Counted from the first letter of the stretch, positions 34,847 to 44,546 are shown. The stretch: 64,000 nt of DNA from Sphingopyxis sp. USTB-05 (GCF_023822045.1 NZ_CP084712.1:868001-932000), one strand, 5' to 3'. A program made the numbers and translations. The notes: generated from the sequence alone by a model not told the origin.

Positions 34847-36433
34847 TCATTCCCACTCAATCGTGCCCGGCGGCTTCGACGTGTAGTCGTACACCACGCG
34901 GTTGATGCCCTGGACCTCGTTGATGATGCGTGTTGCGCAGCGGCTCAGGAAGCTTGCGTCGAACGGATAAATGTCGGCGGTCATGCCGTCGGTCGAGGTG
35001 ACCGCGCGGAGAGCGCAGACATGGTCGTAGGTCCGTCCGTCGCCCATCACGCCCACCGTCTTTACTGGCAGCAGTACCGCGAACGCCTGCCAGATCGCGT
35101 CGTAAAGGCCGGCATTCCGGATCTCCTCCAGATAAACGGCGTCGGCCTTGCGAAGAATGTCGCAACGCTCCTTGCTGACCTCGCCCGGGATACGGATCGC
35201 GAGGCCGGGGCCGGGGAAGGGGTGGCGGCCGACGAAGATGTCGGGAAGGCCGAGTTCCTTGCCGAGCAGGCGCACTTCGTCCTTGAACAACTCGCGCAGC
35301 GGTTCGACGAGCTTCATGTTCATGCGCTCGGGCAGGCCGCCGACATTGTGGTGGCTCTTGATCGTGACGCTCGGCCCACCGGTGAAGCTGACCGATTCAA
35401 TAACGTCGGGATAAAGTGTGCCCTGCGCGAGGAAGTCGGCGCCGCCGATCTTCTTCGCTTCCTCCTCGAACACGTTGATGAATTCGGCGCCGATGAACTT
35501 GCGCTTCTTTTCGGGGTCGGTGACGCCGGCAAGGCCCGCCATAAACCGTTCCTCGGCGTCGACGACGACGAGCGGGATGTTGTAATGATCGCGGAACAGG
35601 CGCTCGACCTGTTCGCGTTCGTTCATGCGCAAAAGGCCGTGGTCGACGAAGACACAGGTGAGCTGCTCGCCGACCGCCTCGTGGATCAGCACCGCCGCGA
35701 CCGCGCTGTCGACGCCGCCCGACAGGCCGCAGAGCACGCGCTGGTCGCCGACCTGCGCGCGGATTTCGGCGATCTTGGTGGCGCGGAATTCGGCCATCGT
35801 CCATTCGCCGCTGCACCCGCAGACGTGGCGGACGAAATTGGCAATCAGCTTCGCGCCATCGGGCGTGTGGACGACCTCGGGATGGAATTGCGTGCCATAA
35901 TAGCGGCGCTCGTCGTCGGCGATCAGCGCGAAGGGCGCGCCGTCGCTGACTGCGACGATGCGGAAGCCGGGGGCAAATTGCGTGACCTTGTCGCCGTGGC
36001 TCATCCACACCTGATGGCGTTCGCCGACTTCCCACAGCCCATCGAACAACACGCAGGGTTCGGTGACGGTCAGGAAGGCGCGCCCGAATTCGCCGTCGCG
36101 CTCACCGTCGGCGCCGCCGGGCTCGACCTGCCCGCCGAGCTGCTGGCTCATCACCTGCTGGCCGTAACAGATGCCGAGGATCGGCAGGCCGCTGTCGAAG
36201 ATCGATTGCGGCGCGCGCGGGCTGCCGCTCGCGGGGACCGACGCGGGCGAGCCCGAGAGGATCACGCCCTTCGGCTGCATCCGTTCGAGTGCCGCCTCGG
36301 CGGCGTTGAACGGGACGATCTCGCTATACACGCCGGCTTCGCGGACGCGGCGGGCGATGAGCTGGGTGACCTGTGACCCGAAGTCGATGATCAGGATCGA
36401 TTCAGGCGCGGCGGAAGAGTCTGGAGTCGTCAT
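34847..36433 (-). CDS. guaA: GMP synthase (glutamine-hydrolysing)
   Basis: A 528-residue enzyme making GMP from XMP, glutamine and ATP. An N-terminal class I amidotransferase (catalytic Cys in ILGICYGQQ, His-Glu in [10 protein letters not shown]) is followed by the ATP-pyrophosphatase P-loop [12 protein letters not shown] near residue 240. The C-terminal dimerisation domain ends KPPGTIEWE, the conserved GuaA terminus. ATG 36433 is chosen because homologues begin shortly before [12 protein letters not shown]; the upstream open frame overlaps the promoter region. Housekeeping gene, divergent from a TonB-dependent receptor. Confidence 0.98.
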   Translation of the reverse strand: MTTPDSSAAPESILIIDFGSQVTQLIARRVREAGVYSEIVPFNAAEAALERMQPKGVILSGSPASVPASGSPRAPQSIFDSGLPILGICYGQQVMSQQLGGQVEPGGADGERDGEFGRAFLTVTEPCVLFDGLWEVGERHQVWMSHGDKVTQFAPGFRIVAVSDGAPFALIADDERRYYGTQFHPEVVHTPDGAKLIANFVRHVCGCSGEWTMAEFRATKIAEIRAQVGDQRVLCGLSGGVDSAVAAVLIHEAVGEQLTCVFVDHGLLRMNEREQVERLFRDHYNIPLVVVDAEERFMAGLAGVTDPEKKRKFIGAEFINVFEEEAKKIGGADFLAQGTLYPDVIESVSFTGGPSVTIKSHHNVGGLPERMNMKLVEPLRELFKDEVRLLGKELGLPDIFVGRHPFPGPGLAIRIPGEVSKERCDILRKADAVYLEEIRNAGLYDAIWQAFAVLLPVKTVGVMGDGRTYDHVCALRAVTSTDGMTADIYPFDASFLSRCATRIINEVQGINRVVYDYTSKPPGTIEWE

Positions 36434-36631
36434 GGGTGGCCGATAAGGGTGAAGGCGCATGCTGTCCAGCGGTCGATATGAGGCGCCCATCGAACGACGA
36501 TGGCCTCGACACATTGTTGCGACAATTGCGCGACATAGATGAACCGCGAACAAAGCGCGGCGTCATCGAGGGTTCAGCGCTCTCATGCGAAGAAAAAAAC
36601 GAAGACAGAAAAGAAACAAAAAGGCTCTCCC

Positions 36632-39079
36632 ATGAATAACATTCGCCTGACCATTTCCGCACGCGCTGCCTTGCTCGCCGCAGGTGCCTCGTTCGCGCTG
36701 CCCGCGATGGCCGAGGCGCCGATCGGTCCGCCGATCGCGGCGGCGGTCGCCGAACAGCCGGCGGAAGCCGCGCCCGCGGCGCCCGAAACGGTCGAAGATG
36801 CCTATGACGATTACAGCGAGGACGAGATCGTCGTCACCGCGCCGCGTCTCGCCGGCCAGCTCGATACCGACATCAAGGCCGAGGCCGAACTCGATGAGGC
36901 GGCGATCGCGAGCTATGGCGTGTCGAACGTGTCCGAACTGCTCGATGCGCTTGCGCCGCAGACGCGTTCGGGCCGCGGGCGCGGCGGCGGACGGCCGATC
37001 ATCCTCGTCAACGGCCGCCGCATCGGCGGCTTCGGCGAGGTGCGCAACCTGCCCCCGGAAGCGATCGCCAAGGTCGAGGTTTTCCCGGAGGAAGTCGCGC
37101 TGCAATATGGCTATTCGGCCGACGAGCGCGTCGTAAACATGGTGCTCAAGCCCAATTTCCGCCAGGTCGCGATCGAAGGCGAGGGCGGCATCCCGACGCA
37201 GGCCGGACGTTTCCAGAGCGAGATCCAGCCGAGCTTTCTTGCGATCGGTGAAAACGGCCGCCTCAATGTCAACGCGGGCTGGGATCACAAATCGATGCTG
37301 CTCGAAAGCGAGCGGAACCTCGATTACGACGATCCGGCGCAGGCTGCCGAAGCCCCGGCGCGCAGCCTTCTCGGCGCGTCGGACGAATATTCGATCGACG
37401 CAACGGTCCAGCGCAGCCTGAACAAGACGACCGATGCATCGATCAACGTGCGTTGGGACCAGACCGATACCCTGTCGCTGCTCGGTCCGGGCGTCGGCGG
37501 CGTCGATGACCCGCTCGAACGCCACAGCCGCGCGCGCAATCTGACCTCGACCGCCAGCGTTAACGGCATGCTTGGCGACTGGCGCTGGTCGGTCTCGGGC
37601 AACTATGCCGATGCCGATCAGTTGACCTTTACCGATCGCATCACCGGAACCCGCGACCGTTTCGAAAGCAGCCAGCAGACCTTCGGCGGCAACGCCAATC
37701 TGTCGGGCACGGTGACCGACGGATGGGCGGGGCCGATCCGCCTGTCGATGACGGGCAGCTATTCGGGGCTGCGTTTCGACAGCCGCTCCGACAATGCGAA
37801 CGGAATAACGACGACCGACCTCTCGCGCGATTTGCCGGGTGTGTTCGGCTCGTTGACCGTGCCGCTCCTCGATCCCGAATATGAGGTGGGCAACATCGGT
37901 CGCGTCTCGCTGACGCTCAGCGGTCAGGTACAGAATCCAAGTGATTTTGAGGCGCTCAAAAGCTGGGGCGCGAACCTCAACTGGGGCGTGACCGACAATC
38001 TCTCGCTGATCGCCAGCTTCAACCAGGACGAGGCGGCGCCGGGCATCCAGCAACTCGGCGCTGCGCCGCTGGTGACGCCCGCAGTCACCTATTATGATTT
38101 TTCGACTGGGCAGACGGTGCAGATTACGACGACCACCGGCGGCAATCCCTTCCTGCTTGCCGAACAGCGCCGCGACCTCAAACTGGGGCTCAACTGGTCG
38201 CCGCCGATGGTTGAGGGGCTGAATTTTTCGATCAATTACAACCGCAACAAAAGCTATGACACGGCGAACAGCCTGCCCTTGCTCACGCCCGAGATCGAAG
38301 CGGCCTTCCCTGATCGCGTCACGCGCGATGCCAATGGCGTTCTGCTCGCGATCGACCAGCGTCCGGTCAATTTCGACCAGTCGGAAAATTCGCAGATTCG
38401 TTGGGGCCTGAACTTCGGCAAAAGCTTCGGCCAGCAGCGCGGCCCGGGCGCAGGTGGTCCCGGTGGCGGACGTCCCGACGGTGCGGGTGCGCGCGAAGGT
38501 GGCGGTGGCCCCGGAGCGGGTCGCCAGCGCGGCGGCGGTGGGGGACCGCGCATGGGTGGGCGTGGTCCGGGCGGCCCCGGCGGAATGTTTGGCGGCCCTC
38601 AAGGCGGGCGTTGGCAGGTGTCGCTCTATCATACGATCAAGCTGACCGACACGGTGCTGATCCGTCCTGGTGTACCCGAACTCGACCTTCTGAACGGGTC
38701 CGCGACGGGCAGCGGCGGCGGCAGCAACCGCCACCTGTTCGAACTCGACGGCGGGCTGTTCAACAAGGGTATGGGCGTACGGCTTAGCGCCAAATATGAC
38801 AGCGGCAGCACGGTGACCGGCGGCAGCGCGGGTGATTTGAAGTTCGGCGATCTCGCAACCTTCAACCTGCGCTTCTTCGTCGATCTGGGTCAGAAGCCGA
38901 AGTTGACCGAGAAGCTGCCGTTCCTGAAAGGGTCGCGCCTGCGCCTTGCGGTCGACAATATCTTCGACGCGCAGCGCAAGATCACCGATCAGAATGGCCG
39001 CGTGCCGCTGAACTACCAGCCGGGCTATATCGACCCCTTGGGCCGCTATATCGAGCTGGAGTGGCGCAAGACCTTCTAG
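36632..39079 (+). CDS. TonB-dependent receptor-like protein with glycine-rich insert
   Basis: An 815-residue outer-membrane protein. Signal peptide near 1-27, acidic linker, TonB-box-like EDEIVVTAPRL, plug domain with FPEEVALQYGYSADERVVNMVLKPNF, then a barrel of amphipathic strands ending EWRKTF. The unusual part is a segment of about 60 residues (600-660) made almost only of Gly, Pro and Arg (GPGGGRPDG and GGRGPGGPGG repeats), probably a long surface loop or periplasmic turn. ATG 36632 follows an A/G-rich leader. Receptors of this short-plug type are common in sphingomonads; the substrate is unknown. Confidence 0.88.
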   Translation: MNNIRLTISARAALLAAGASFALPAMAEAPIGPPIAAAVAEQPAEAAPAAPETVEDAYDDYSEDEIVVTAPRLAGQLDTDIKAEAELDEAAIASYGVSNVSELLDALAPQTRSGRGRGGGRPIILVNGRRIGGFGEVRNLPPEAIAKVEVFPEEVALQYGYSADERVVNMVLKPNFRQVAIEGEGGIPTQAGRFQSEIQPSFLAIGENGRLNVNAGWDHKSMLLESERNLDYDDPAQAAEAPARSLLGASDEYSIDATVQRSLNKTTDASINVRWDQTDTLSLLGPGVGGVDDPLERHSRARNLTSTASVNGMLGDWRWSVSGNYADADQLTFTDRITGTRDRFESSQQTFGGNANLSGTVTDGWAGPIRLSMTGSYSGLRFDSRSDNANGITTTDLSRDLPGVFGSLTVPLLDPEYEVGNIGRVSLTLSGQVQNPSDFEALKSWGANLNWGVTDNLSLIASFNQDEAAPGIQQLGAAPLVTPAVTYYDFSTGQTVQITTTTGGNPFLLAEQRRDLKLGLNWSPPMVEGLNFSINYNRNKSYDTANSLPLLTPEIEAAFPDRVTRDANGVLLAIDQRPVNFDQSENSQIRWGLNFGKSFGQQRGPGAGGPGGGRPDGAGAREGGGGPGAGRQRGGGGGPRMGGRGPGGPGGMFGGPQGGRWQVSLYHTIKLTDTVLIRPGVPELDLLNGSATGSGGGSNRHLFELDGGLFNKGMGVRLSAKYDSGSTVTGGSAGDLKFGDLATFNLRFFVDLGQKPKLTEKLPFLKGSRLRLAVDNIFDAQRKITDQNGRVPLNYQPGYIDPLGRYIELEWRKTF

Positions 39080-40125
39080 GTGGCGAGCCGTGCGCCGGCG
39101 ATGGCGTCGCGCGGCGGTTCGGAGGGCACGAACGTCAGCGCCTTGGCGAACTGTGCGGTACAGCTTGCCCAGCTATACCGTCTGCCCAGCGCTTCGGCGT
39201 CGGCACGGTCACAGGCTAGTGCGGCATCGATCGCGTGGCCGAGATTCTCGTCGAGCGCCCCGGCGCCTTCGCGCACGATATCGGCGGGGCCCGGTACCGG
39301 ATAGGCTGCCACCGGGGTTCCGCAGCTCATCGCCTCGATAATCACGAGGCCGAATGTGTCGGTGCGACTCGGAAAGACGAAAACGTCGGCGCCCGAATAG
39401 GCCGCAGCCAGCGCGTCGCCGCTTAGTTTGCCGAGGAACAATGCATCCGGATGCCGCGCCTTCAATTCGGCGAGCGCGGGTCCTTCGCCGACGATGACCT
39501 TGGTGCCCGGACGATCGCAATCGAGGAACGCCCCGATATTCTTCTCGACCGCAACGCGGCCGACATAAAGCTGGATTGGCCGCGCCAGCCCCGCATAAGC
39601 CGGATGCGGAGCGCGATCCGGACGGAACAGCGCGTGGTCGACCCCGCGTTCCCACATCATCGTCTGAACGAGACCCTGTTCGGCGAGCTCGCGCGCTAGG
39701 CTGCGCGTTGCGACCATGATGTGCCGCGCGGGACGGTGGAACCAGCGGATGAAACGCCACACGAAAGCGGGCGATACCGGCAGCCGCGCCGCTACATATT
39801 CGGGGAAGCGCGTGTGATAGGCGGTGGTGAAGGGAAAACCATTGTCGAGGCACCAGCGCCGCGCCGCCATGCCGAGCGGGCCTTCGGTCGAGATATGGAT
39901 CGCTTGCGGTGCAAAGGCGCGGATGCGTCGCCCGACCTTGCGCCGCCCCGCCAGGGCAAGCCGGATTTCGGGATAGGAAGGGCAGGGGAATGAGCGGAAC
40001 AGGTCGGGCGAGATGACCCCGACCTCATGTCCTGCGGTACGCAGTTCGCCGATCGTCGCCTGCAGCGTGCGGACGACGCCGTTGACCTGCGGCTCCCACG
40101 CGTCGGTGACGATGAGGATTCTCAT
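39076..40125 (-). CDS. GT4-type glycosyltransferase (mannosyltransferase-like)
   Basis: A 349-residue GT-B glycosyltransferase. The N-terminal domain begins MRILIVTDAWEPQVNGVVRTL, as in GDP-mannose-dependent alpha-mannosyltransferases acting on lipids. The C-terminal domain has YVGRVAVEKNI and the donor-site E-x7-E region (FPSRTDTFGLVIIEAMSCGTPV). Its start overlaps the LpxH-like gene as ATGA. Together they are expected to build or edit an envelope glycolipid, possibly the glycosphingolipids that replace LPS in some sphingomonads; that is inference. Its TAG stop overlaps the convergent receptor's TAG within CTAG. Confidence 0.9.
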   Translation of the reverse strand: MRILIVTDAWEPQVNGVVRTLQATIGELRTAGHEVGVISPDLFRSFPCPSYPEIRLALAGRRKVGRRIRAFAPQAIHISTEGPLGMAARRWCLDNGFPFTTAYHTRFPEYVAARLPVSPAFVWRFIRWFHRPARHIMVATRSLARELAEQGLVQTMMWERGVDHALFRPDRAPHPAYAGLARPIQLYVGRVAVEKNIGAFLDCDRPGTKVIVGEGPALAELKARHPDALFLGKLSGDALAAAYSGADVFVFPSRTDTFGLVIIEAMSCGTPVAAYPVPGPADIVREGAGALDENLGHAIDAALACDRADAEALGRRYSWASCTAQFAKALTFVPSEPPRDAIAGARLAT

Positions 40126-41003
40126 GCAGCGCGCGCCGGGGCGGGCAGTTCGAGCGGCGTCGGCGCTGTCCGGCTCGCGACCTCTTCGGCCCAGTGCAAT
40201 ATCTCCATCGTGCCGTCATGATGCTCGACCAGCGCGGTGCAGCCTTCGACCCAGTCGCCGTCGTTATAATATTCGGTGCCCTCGATCTCGCGCATCTCGG
40301 CGCTGTGGATGTGGCCGCAGACCACCCCATCGACCCCGCGCGAGCGCGCCGCGTGCGCGACAACTTCTTCGTAGCGGCCGATGAACTGGACGGCGTTCTT
40401 GACCTTGTGCTTGGCGACCATCGACAGCGACCAATAGGGCAGGCCGAAAGCGCTGCGGATGCGGTTCACGACCACATTGCACTTCATCAGCGCGGTGTAT
40501 GCGGCGTCGCCGACAAAGGCGAGCCAGCGGTGCGCCAGCATCACCGCGTCGAATTCGTCGCCATGGACGACGAGCAGCTTCTTGCCGGTCGCAGTTTCGT
40601 GGATCGCTTCGCGGCGGATCTCGACGCCGCCGAAATCGAAGCCGTCGAACGGCTTGACCATCTCGTCATGGTTGCCGGGGACATAGACGACGCGCGTGCC
40701 GCGCTTTGCGCGCTTCAGCACCCGCCATACGACGTCATTATGCTCGGGCGGCCAAAAGTGACGCTTCTTGAGCCGCCAGCCATCGATGATGTCGCCGACC
40801 AGGTACAGCGTCTCGCAATCGACATGGTCAAAGAAGTCGATCAGCAGCGGCGCGTTGCAGCCCCGCGTGCCGAGATGGATATCGCTGACCCATACCGCGC
40901 GATAGCTACGGCGTTCGCCGATCACGCGTTCGGGAATATGCGGGTCGCTGGTGAACGGGTCGGGAAAACGCGCGGGGATGGGCAGGGTCGAAATCGTGGC
41001 CAT
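40122..41003 (-). CDS. LpxH-like metallophosphoesterase (UDP-2,3-diacylglucosamine diphosphatase family)
   Basis: A 293-residue calcineurin-like phosphoesterase with the five metal motifs: VSDIHLGTRG, VGDIIDGW, PGNHDEM, VVHGDEFD and GHIHSAEM. The insert WRLKKRHFWPPEHNDV matches the LpxH/LpxH2 family acting on UDP-diacylglucosamine in lipid A synthesis. ATG 41003 follows GGAG at a good spacing and a strong 5' hairpin; the frame extends 11 residues upstream without support. It forms an operon with the glycosyltransferase. At about 293 residues it is longer than E. coli LpxH (240), so another pyrophosphatase substrate is possible. Confidence 0.88.
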   Translation of the reverse strand: MATISTLPIPARFPDPFTSDPHIPERVIGERRSYRAVWVSDIHLGTRGCNAPLLIDFFDHVDCETLYLVGDIIDGWRLKKRHFWPPEHNDVVWRVLKRAKRGTRVVYVPGNHDEMVKPFDGFDFGGVEIRREAIHETATGKKLLVVHGDEFDAVMLAHRWLAFVGDAAYTALMKCNVVVNRIRSAFGLPYWSLSMVAKHKVKNAVQFIGRYEEVVAHAARSRGVDGVVCGHIHSAEMREIEGTEYYNDGDWVEGCTALVEHHDGTMEILHWAEEVASRTAPTPLELPAPARAA

Positions 41004-41011
41004 GTCACACT

Positions 41012-41038
41012 CCGTAGGCAGCCTCGGGCTGCCCACGG
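41012..41038 (-). promoter_or_regulatory. Strong hairpin in the 5' UTR of the LpxH-like gene
   Basis: GGCAGCC (41017-41023) and GGCTGCC (41027-41033) form a 7-base stem around TCG, extended by CCGT/ACGG outside. It sits directly before the GGAG site of the gene starting at 41003, where it could limit ribosome access. There is no T tract, so it is not a terminator. Confidence 0.45.
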
Positions 41039-41154
41039 CCTAGACAGGAGTTTTGTTACAACGTTCGACTCAAACTAGCGACAATTTGAAGAAAGTTTGA
41101 AGGCGCTTCGGTGACGTTGCCTATTTGACACATATTCGGTTAACCATGATCCAA

Positions 41155-42588
41155 TCAGGTTCGTCGGATCACCAAATTCCGGATCTCGCTCATATCTTCC
41201 ATCGCGAAACGCACGCCCTCGCGGCCAAGTCCGCTGTCCTTCACGCCGCCATAAGGCATGTTGTCGACGCGGTAGGAGGAGACATCGTTGACGACGATGC
41301 CGCCGACGTCGAGATGATCCCATGCTTCGAGCACCTTGTGGATGTCACGCGTGAACAGCCCGGCCTGCAGGCCGAATTTGCTGTCGTTGACCTCGACCAG
41401 CGCGGCCTCCCAGTGGCTGAATTTCGACAGGATGACGACCGGGCCAAAGGCTTCCTCGCGCACGACATCGGTGTCGGCCGGGACATTTTCGAGCAGTGCC
41501 GCTTCAAGCATATTGCCGTCGCAGCCACCGCCCGCGAGCAAGGTCGCGCCGGCCGCGACCGCGTCGTCGATCCAGCCTTTCAGCCGCTGTGCTTCCTTAA
41601 CCGAAATCATCGGGCCGATGAACGTGTCGCGCAGCTTGGGATCGCCTGATTTCAGCGTCTTGACCTTCGCAGTGAGCATGTCGCGGAACGTGTCGTAGAT
41701 CTCCTCATGGATGATCACGCGCTGCACATGGATGCAACTCTGCCCCGACTGATAATAGCCGCCGAAGATGATGCGCGCGAGCGCATGGTCGAGGTCGGCG
41801 TCCTTGTCGACGACCACAGCAGCGTTGCCGCCAAGTTCGAGCACGACCTTCTTTTTGCCCGCCTTGGCCTTCAGATCCCATCCGACACCCGGGGATCCGG
41901 TGAAGCTAAGGAGTTTCAGGCGCTCGTCGGTGGTGAACAGGTCGGCGCCCGCGCGGGTCGCCGGCAATATGCTGAACGCGCCCTCAGGCAATATGTCGCA
42001 CTCGGCGAGCACCTCGCCCATGATGATCGCGCCCAAAGGCGTCAGCGACGCGGGCTTCATCACGAACGGGCAGCCCATCGCGATCGCGGGTGCGATCTTG
42101 TGTGCGGCCAGGTTCAGCGGGAAGTTGAAGGGGGAGATGAAGCTGCACGGGCCGATCGGCACGCGCTTCCACATTCCCATATAGCCCTTGGCGCGCGCCG
42201 AAATGTCGAGCGGCTGGACCTCGCCATAGTTGCGCGTCGCTTCCTCGGCGGCGATGCGGAAGGTGTCGATCAGGCGCGTGACCTCGCCCTCGCTGTCGGC
42301 GATCGGCTTGCCCGCCTCGACGCACAGGGCATAAGCGAGCTCGTCGAACCGCTCCTGAAACCGTCCGACGCAGTGGGTTAGCACATCACGCTTCTCGAAA
42401 CTCGCGAGCCGCGCCATCGGCTCGGCGGCGCGCACGGCGCCCGCGATCGCTTCGTCGATCACATCGGGCGTCGCGAGCGCGGTCCGAAACGCAACCTCGC
42501 CGGTGAATTTGTCGATCACCTCAAGATCGGTGTTCGGCTGCACCGCCTTGTTGTTGAGATAGAGCGGATAGACGTCTTTCAATTTCAT
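41155..42588 (-). CDS. NAD(P)-dependent aldehyde dehydrogenase
   Basis: A 477-residue ALDH-superfamily enzyme. The cofactor region reads PIGPCSFISPFNFPLNLAAHKIAPAIAMGCPFVMKP. Catalytic Glu lies in VVLELGGNAAV and Cys in YQSGQSCIHVQRV, followed by DNMPYGGVKDSGLGREG. The closest style is the glyceraldehyde/lactaldehyde/phosphonoacetaldehyde dehydrogenase group; the substrate cannot be told. GGAGAGG precedes ATG 42588. It follows an acetolactate-synthase-like gene on the same strand after 108 bases containing a palindromic repeat, so the two probably act on related carbonyl compounds. Confidence 0.9.
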   Translation of the reverse strand: MKLKDVYPLYLNNKAVQPNTDLEVIDKFTGEVAFRTALATPDVIDEAIAGAVRAAEPMARLASFEKRDVLTHCVGRFQERFDELAYALCVEAGKPIADSEGEVTRLIDTFRIAAEEATRNYGEVQPLDISARAKGYMGMWKRVPIGPCSFISPFNFPLNLAAHKIAPAIAMGCPFVMKPASLTPLGAIIMGEVLAECDILPEGAFSILPATRAGADLFTTDERLKLLSFTGSPGVGWDLKAKAGKKKVVLELGGNAAVVVDKDADLDHALARIIFGGYYQSGQSCIHVQRVIIHEEIYDTFRDMLTAKVKTLKSGDPKLRDTFIGPMISVKEAQRLKGWIDDAVAAGATLLAGGGCDGNMLEAALLENVPADTDVVREEAFGPVVILSKFSHWEAALVEVNDSKFGLQAGLFTRDIHKVLEAWDHLDVGGIVVNDVSSYRVDNMPYGGVKDSGLGREGVRFAMEDMSEIRNLVIRRT

Positions 42589-42601
42589 TTTTCACCTCTC
42601 C

Positions 42602-42684
42602 GTTCCCCGGCGAGCCGGGGCCCAGGGCTGGAACGCGCGACGATGGCGCAATGGCGCTCTGGACCCCGGCTTTCGCCGGGGAAC
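42602..42684. repeat. Palindromic intergenic element
   Basis: GTTCCCCGGCGAGCCGGGG at the left and CCCCGGCTTTCGCCGGGGAAC at the right are imperfect inverted arms around about 40 bases. The same module recurs at 54919-55004 and 55368-55453. It lies between two same-strand genes. Confidence 0.75.
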
Positions 42685-42696
42685 AGGAAGCAGAGT

Positions 42697-44343
42697 TTAC
42701 AGCTCCTTCGACAGCTTCTTGATGTCGATGTTCAAAATCTGGTCATTCTCTGAATAATCGACCGGGCAGTCGATCAGATGCACCCCCGGAGTATCGCGCG
42801 TGTGGGCCAGAAGTTCCTTGAGGTGCGCGGCGCTCTCGACGCGGTGTCCGTGCGCGCCATAGCTTTCGGCATATTTGACGAAATCGGGGTTGCCATAGGT
42901 CAGCCCCCAGTCCTTGAAGCCCATGTTGGCCTGTTTCCAGCGGATCATGCCATAGCTGTTGTCGTTGAGGATCAGCACGGTGATGTTGAGCCCCAGCCGA
43001 ACCGCGGTCTCCATCTCCTGGCTGTTCATCATGAACCCGCCGTCGCCGCAGATCGCCATGACCTTGCGCCCCGGATAGATCATCGCCGACATCATCGCCG
43101 ACGGCAGGCCCGCGCCCATTGTCGCGAGCGCATTGTCGAGCAGCACGGTGTTGGGACGATAGGCGGTGTAACCGCGCGCGAACCAGATTTTATAGACGCC
43201 ATTGTCGAGGCAGATGATCCCGTCGTCGGGCATCGCGTCGCGGATCGACTGAACCAGATGCGGCGGGAAGATCGGGAAGCGCTCGTCCTTCGCCAGCGGC
43301 GCGGTGTGATCGACCTCGCCCTGCCGATAGGCGAGCAGATGGTCGAACTTCCAACTGCCGTTGGGAACGATGTCCTCCTTCATCTGCCATACCGCATTGG
43401 CGATATCGCCGATCACTTCGATGTCGGGGAAATAGACCGGATCGACTTCGGCGGTCTTGCTCGACACATGGATCACGGTTGGGCCGCCGCGCTGCATGAA
43501 GAAGGGCGGCTTTTCAATGACATCATGGCCGAGGTTGACGATGCAATCCGATGCTTCGACCGCACGGTGGACAAAGTCGCCCGATGACAGTGCAGCGCAG
43601 CCGAGGAATTTCGGGTGGCGCTCGTCGATCACGCCCTTGCCGAGCTGCGTCGTCAGGAAGGGGATGCCGGTCTTTTCGATGAACTGCAGCAACATGCGGC
43701 CGGTCATCGTGCGGTTCGCGCCCGCGCCGATGACGAGGACGGGCGAGGTCGCGTTTTCGAGCGCCTTCACCGCTTCGCGGATCGACTTCACATCGGCGGT
43801 CGGGCGGCGGACATGGCTGCGCTTTAGCGGCAGGCTGTCGGTATGCTCGTCGGCGATATCTTCGGGCAGCTCGATATGGACTGCGCCGGGCTTTTCTTCC
43901 TCGGCGAGGCGAAAGGCTTCGCGAACGCGGCTCGGAATATTGTCCGACGACGCCATCTGGTGGGTGAATTTGGTAATGGGGCCCATCATCGCGACGACGT
44001 CGAGGATCTGGAAACGGCCCTGCTTTGATTTCTTGATCGGCTTTTGCCCGGTGATCATCATCATCGGCATGCCGCCAAGCTGCGCATAAGCCGCAGCGGT
44101 GACGAAGTTCGTCGCGCCGGGCCCCAAGGTCGCAAGGCAGACCCCGGTCTTGCCGGTGTGGCGCCCATAGGTGGCGGCCATGAAGCCCGCGCCCTGTTCG
44201 TGCCGCGTCAGGATAAGCTTGATCTTGGTCGAGCGCGACAGGCTGTCGAGAAAGTCGAGATTCTCTTCGCCCGGAACGCCGAAAATATATTCGACGCCTT
44301 CTTCTTCCAGGCACTCGATGAACAGGTCGGATGCTTTTTTCAT
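42697..44343 (-). CDS. Thiamine-diphosphate enzyme, acetolactate synthase large-subunit type
   Basis: A 548-residue ThDP enzyme. The N-terminal domain has the catalytic Glu in LTRHEQGAGFMA. A central domain follows, then the C-terminal ThDP motif (GDGGFMMNSQEMETAVRLGL ... NDN). This pattern fits acetolactate synthase (two pyruvate to acetolactate plus CO2) or a relative. No small regulatory subunit gene is nearby, unlike the biosynthetic IlvBN pair, so a catabolic or specialised role together with the downstream aldehyde dehydrogenase is likely. ATG 44343 is the only supported start. Confidence 0.88.
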   Translation of the reverse strand: MKKASDLFIECLEEEGVEYIFGVPGEENLDFLDSLSRSTKIKLILTRHEQGAGFMAATYGRHTGKTGVCLATLGPGATNFVTAAAYAQLGGMPMMMITGQKPIKKSKQGRFQILDVVAMMGPITKFTHQMASSDNIPSRVREAFRLAEEEKPGAVHIELPEDIADEHTDSLPLKRSHVRRPTADVKSIREAVKALENATSPVLVIGAGANRTMTGRMLLQFIEKTGIPFLTTQLGKGVIDERHPKFLGCAALSSGDFVHRAVEASDCIVNLGHDVIEKPPFFMQRGGPTVIHVSSKTAEVDPVYFPDIEVIGDIANAVWQMKEDIVPNGSWKFDHLLAYRQGEVDHTAPLAKDERFPIFPPHLVQSIRDAMPDDGIICLDNGVYKIWFARGYTAYRPNTVLLDNALATMGAGLPSAMMSAMIYPGRKVMAICGDGGFMMNSQEMETAVRLGLNITVLILNDNSYGMIRWKQANMGFKDWGLTYGNPDFVKYAESYGAHGHRVESAAHLKELLAHTRDTPGVHLIDCPVDYSENDQILNIDIKKLSKEL

Positions 44344-44546
44344 GCTACAGTCGCCCCCTCAGCAGCGCACCCCATGGTGCGGCTCCAAGTCATGCCGGCG
44401 ACCCCTCAGCATAATATTAATGCACCGGCTCCCGTCGTAAGGTCGCGAGTCCCTGCTGCACCGGGAAGGGTTTGTAACGAGGGGGGAAGGGGTTGTCATC
44501 CGGCGATACGGTAATCCCATTTCCAGCGGTAAGTCGGTCGGTCGAT

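Noticed and set aside
36563..38734. Open frame of 723 residues on the minus strand within the receptor gene
   Set aside because: It mirrors the plus-strand receptor, has Arg/Ala/Gly-rich composition with no domain, and arises from high GC at third positions.
41155..42588. Assignment of this aldehyde dehydrogenase to the aldarate pathway
   Set aside because: It is paired with an acetolactate-synthase-like gene, not with the kdgD locus, and lacks the KGSADH-type SSVNP motif.
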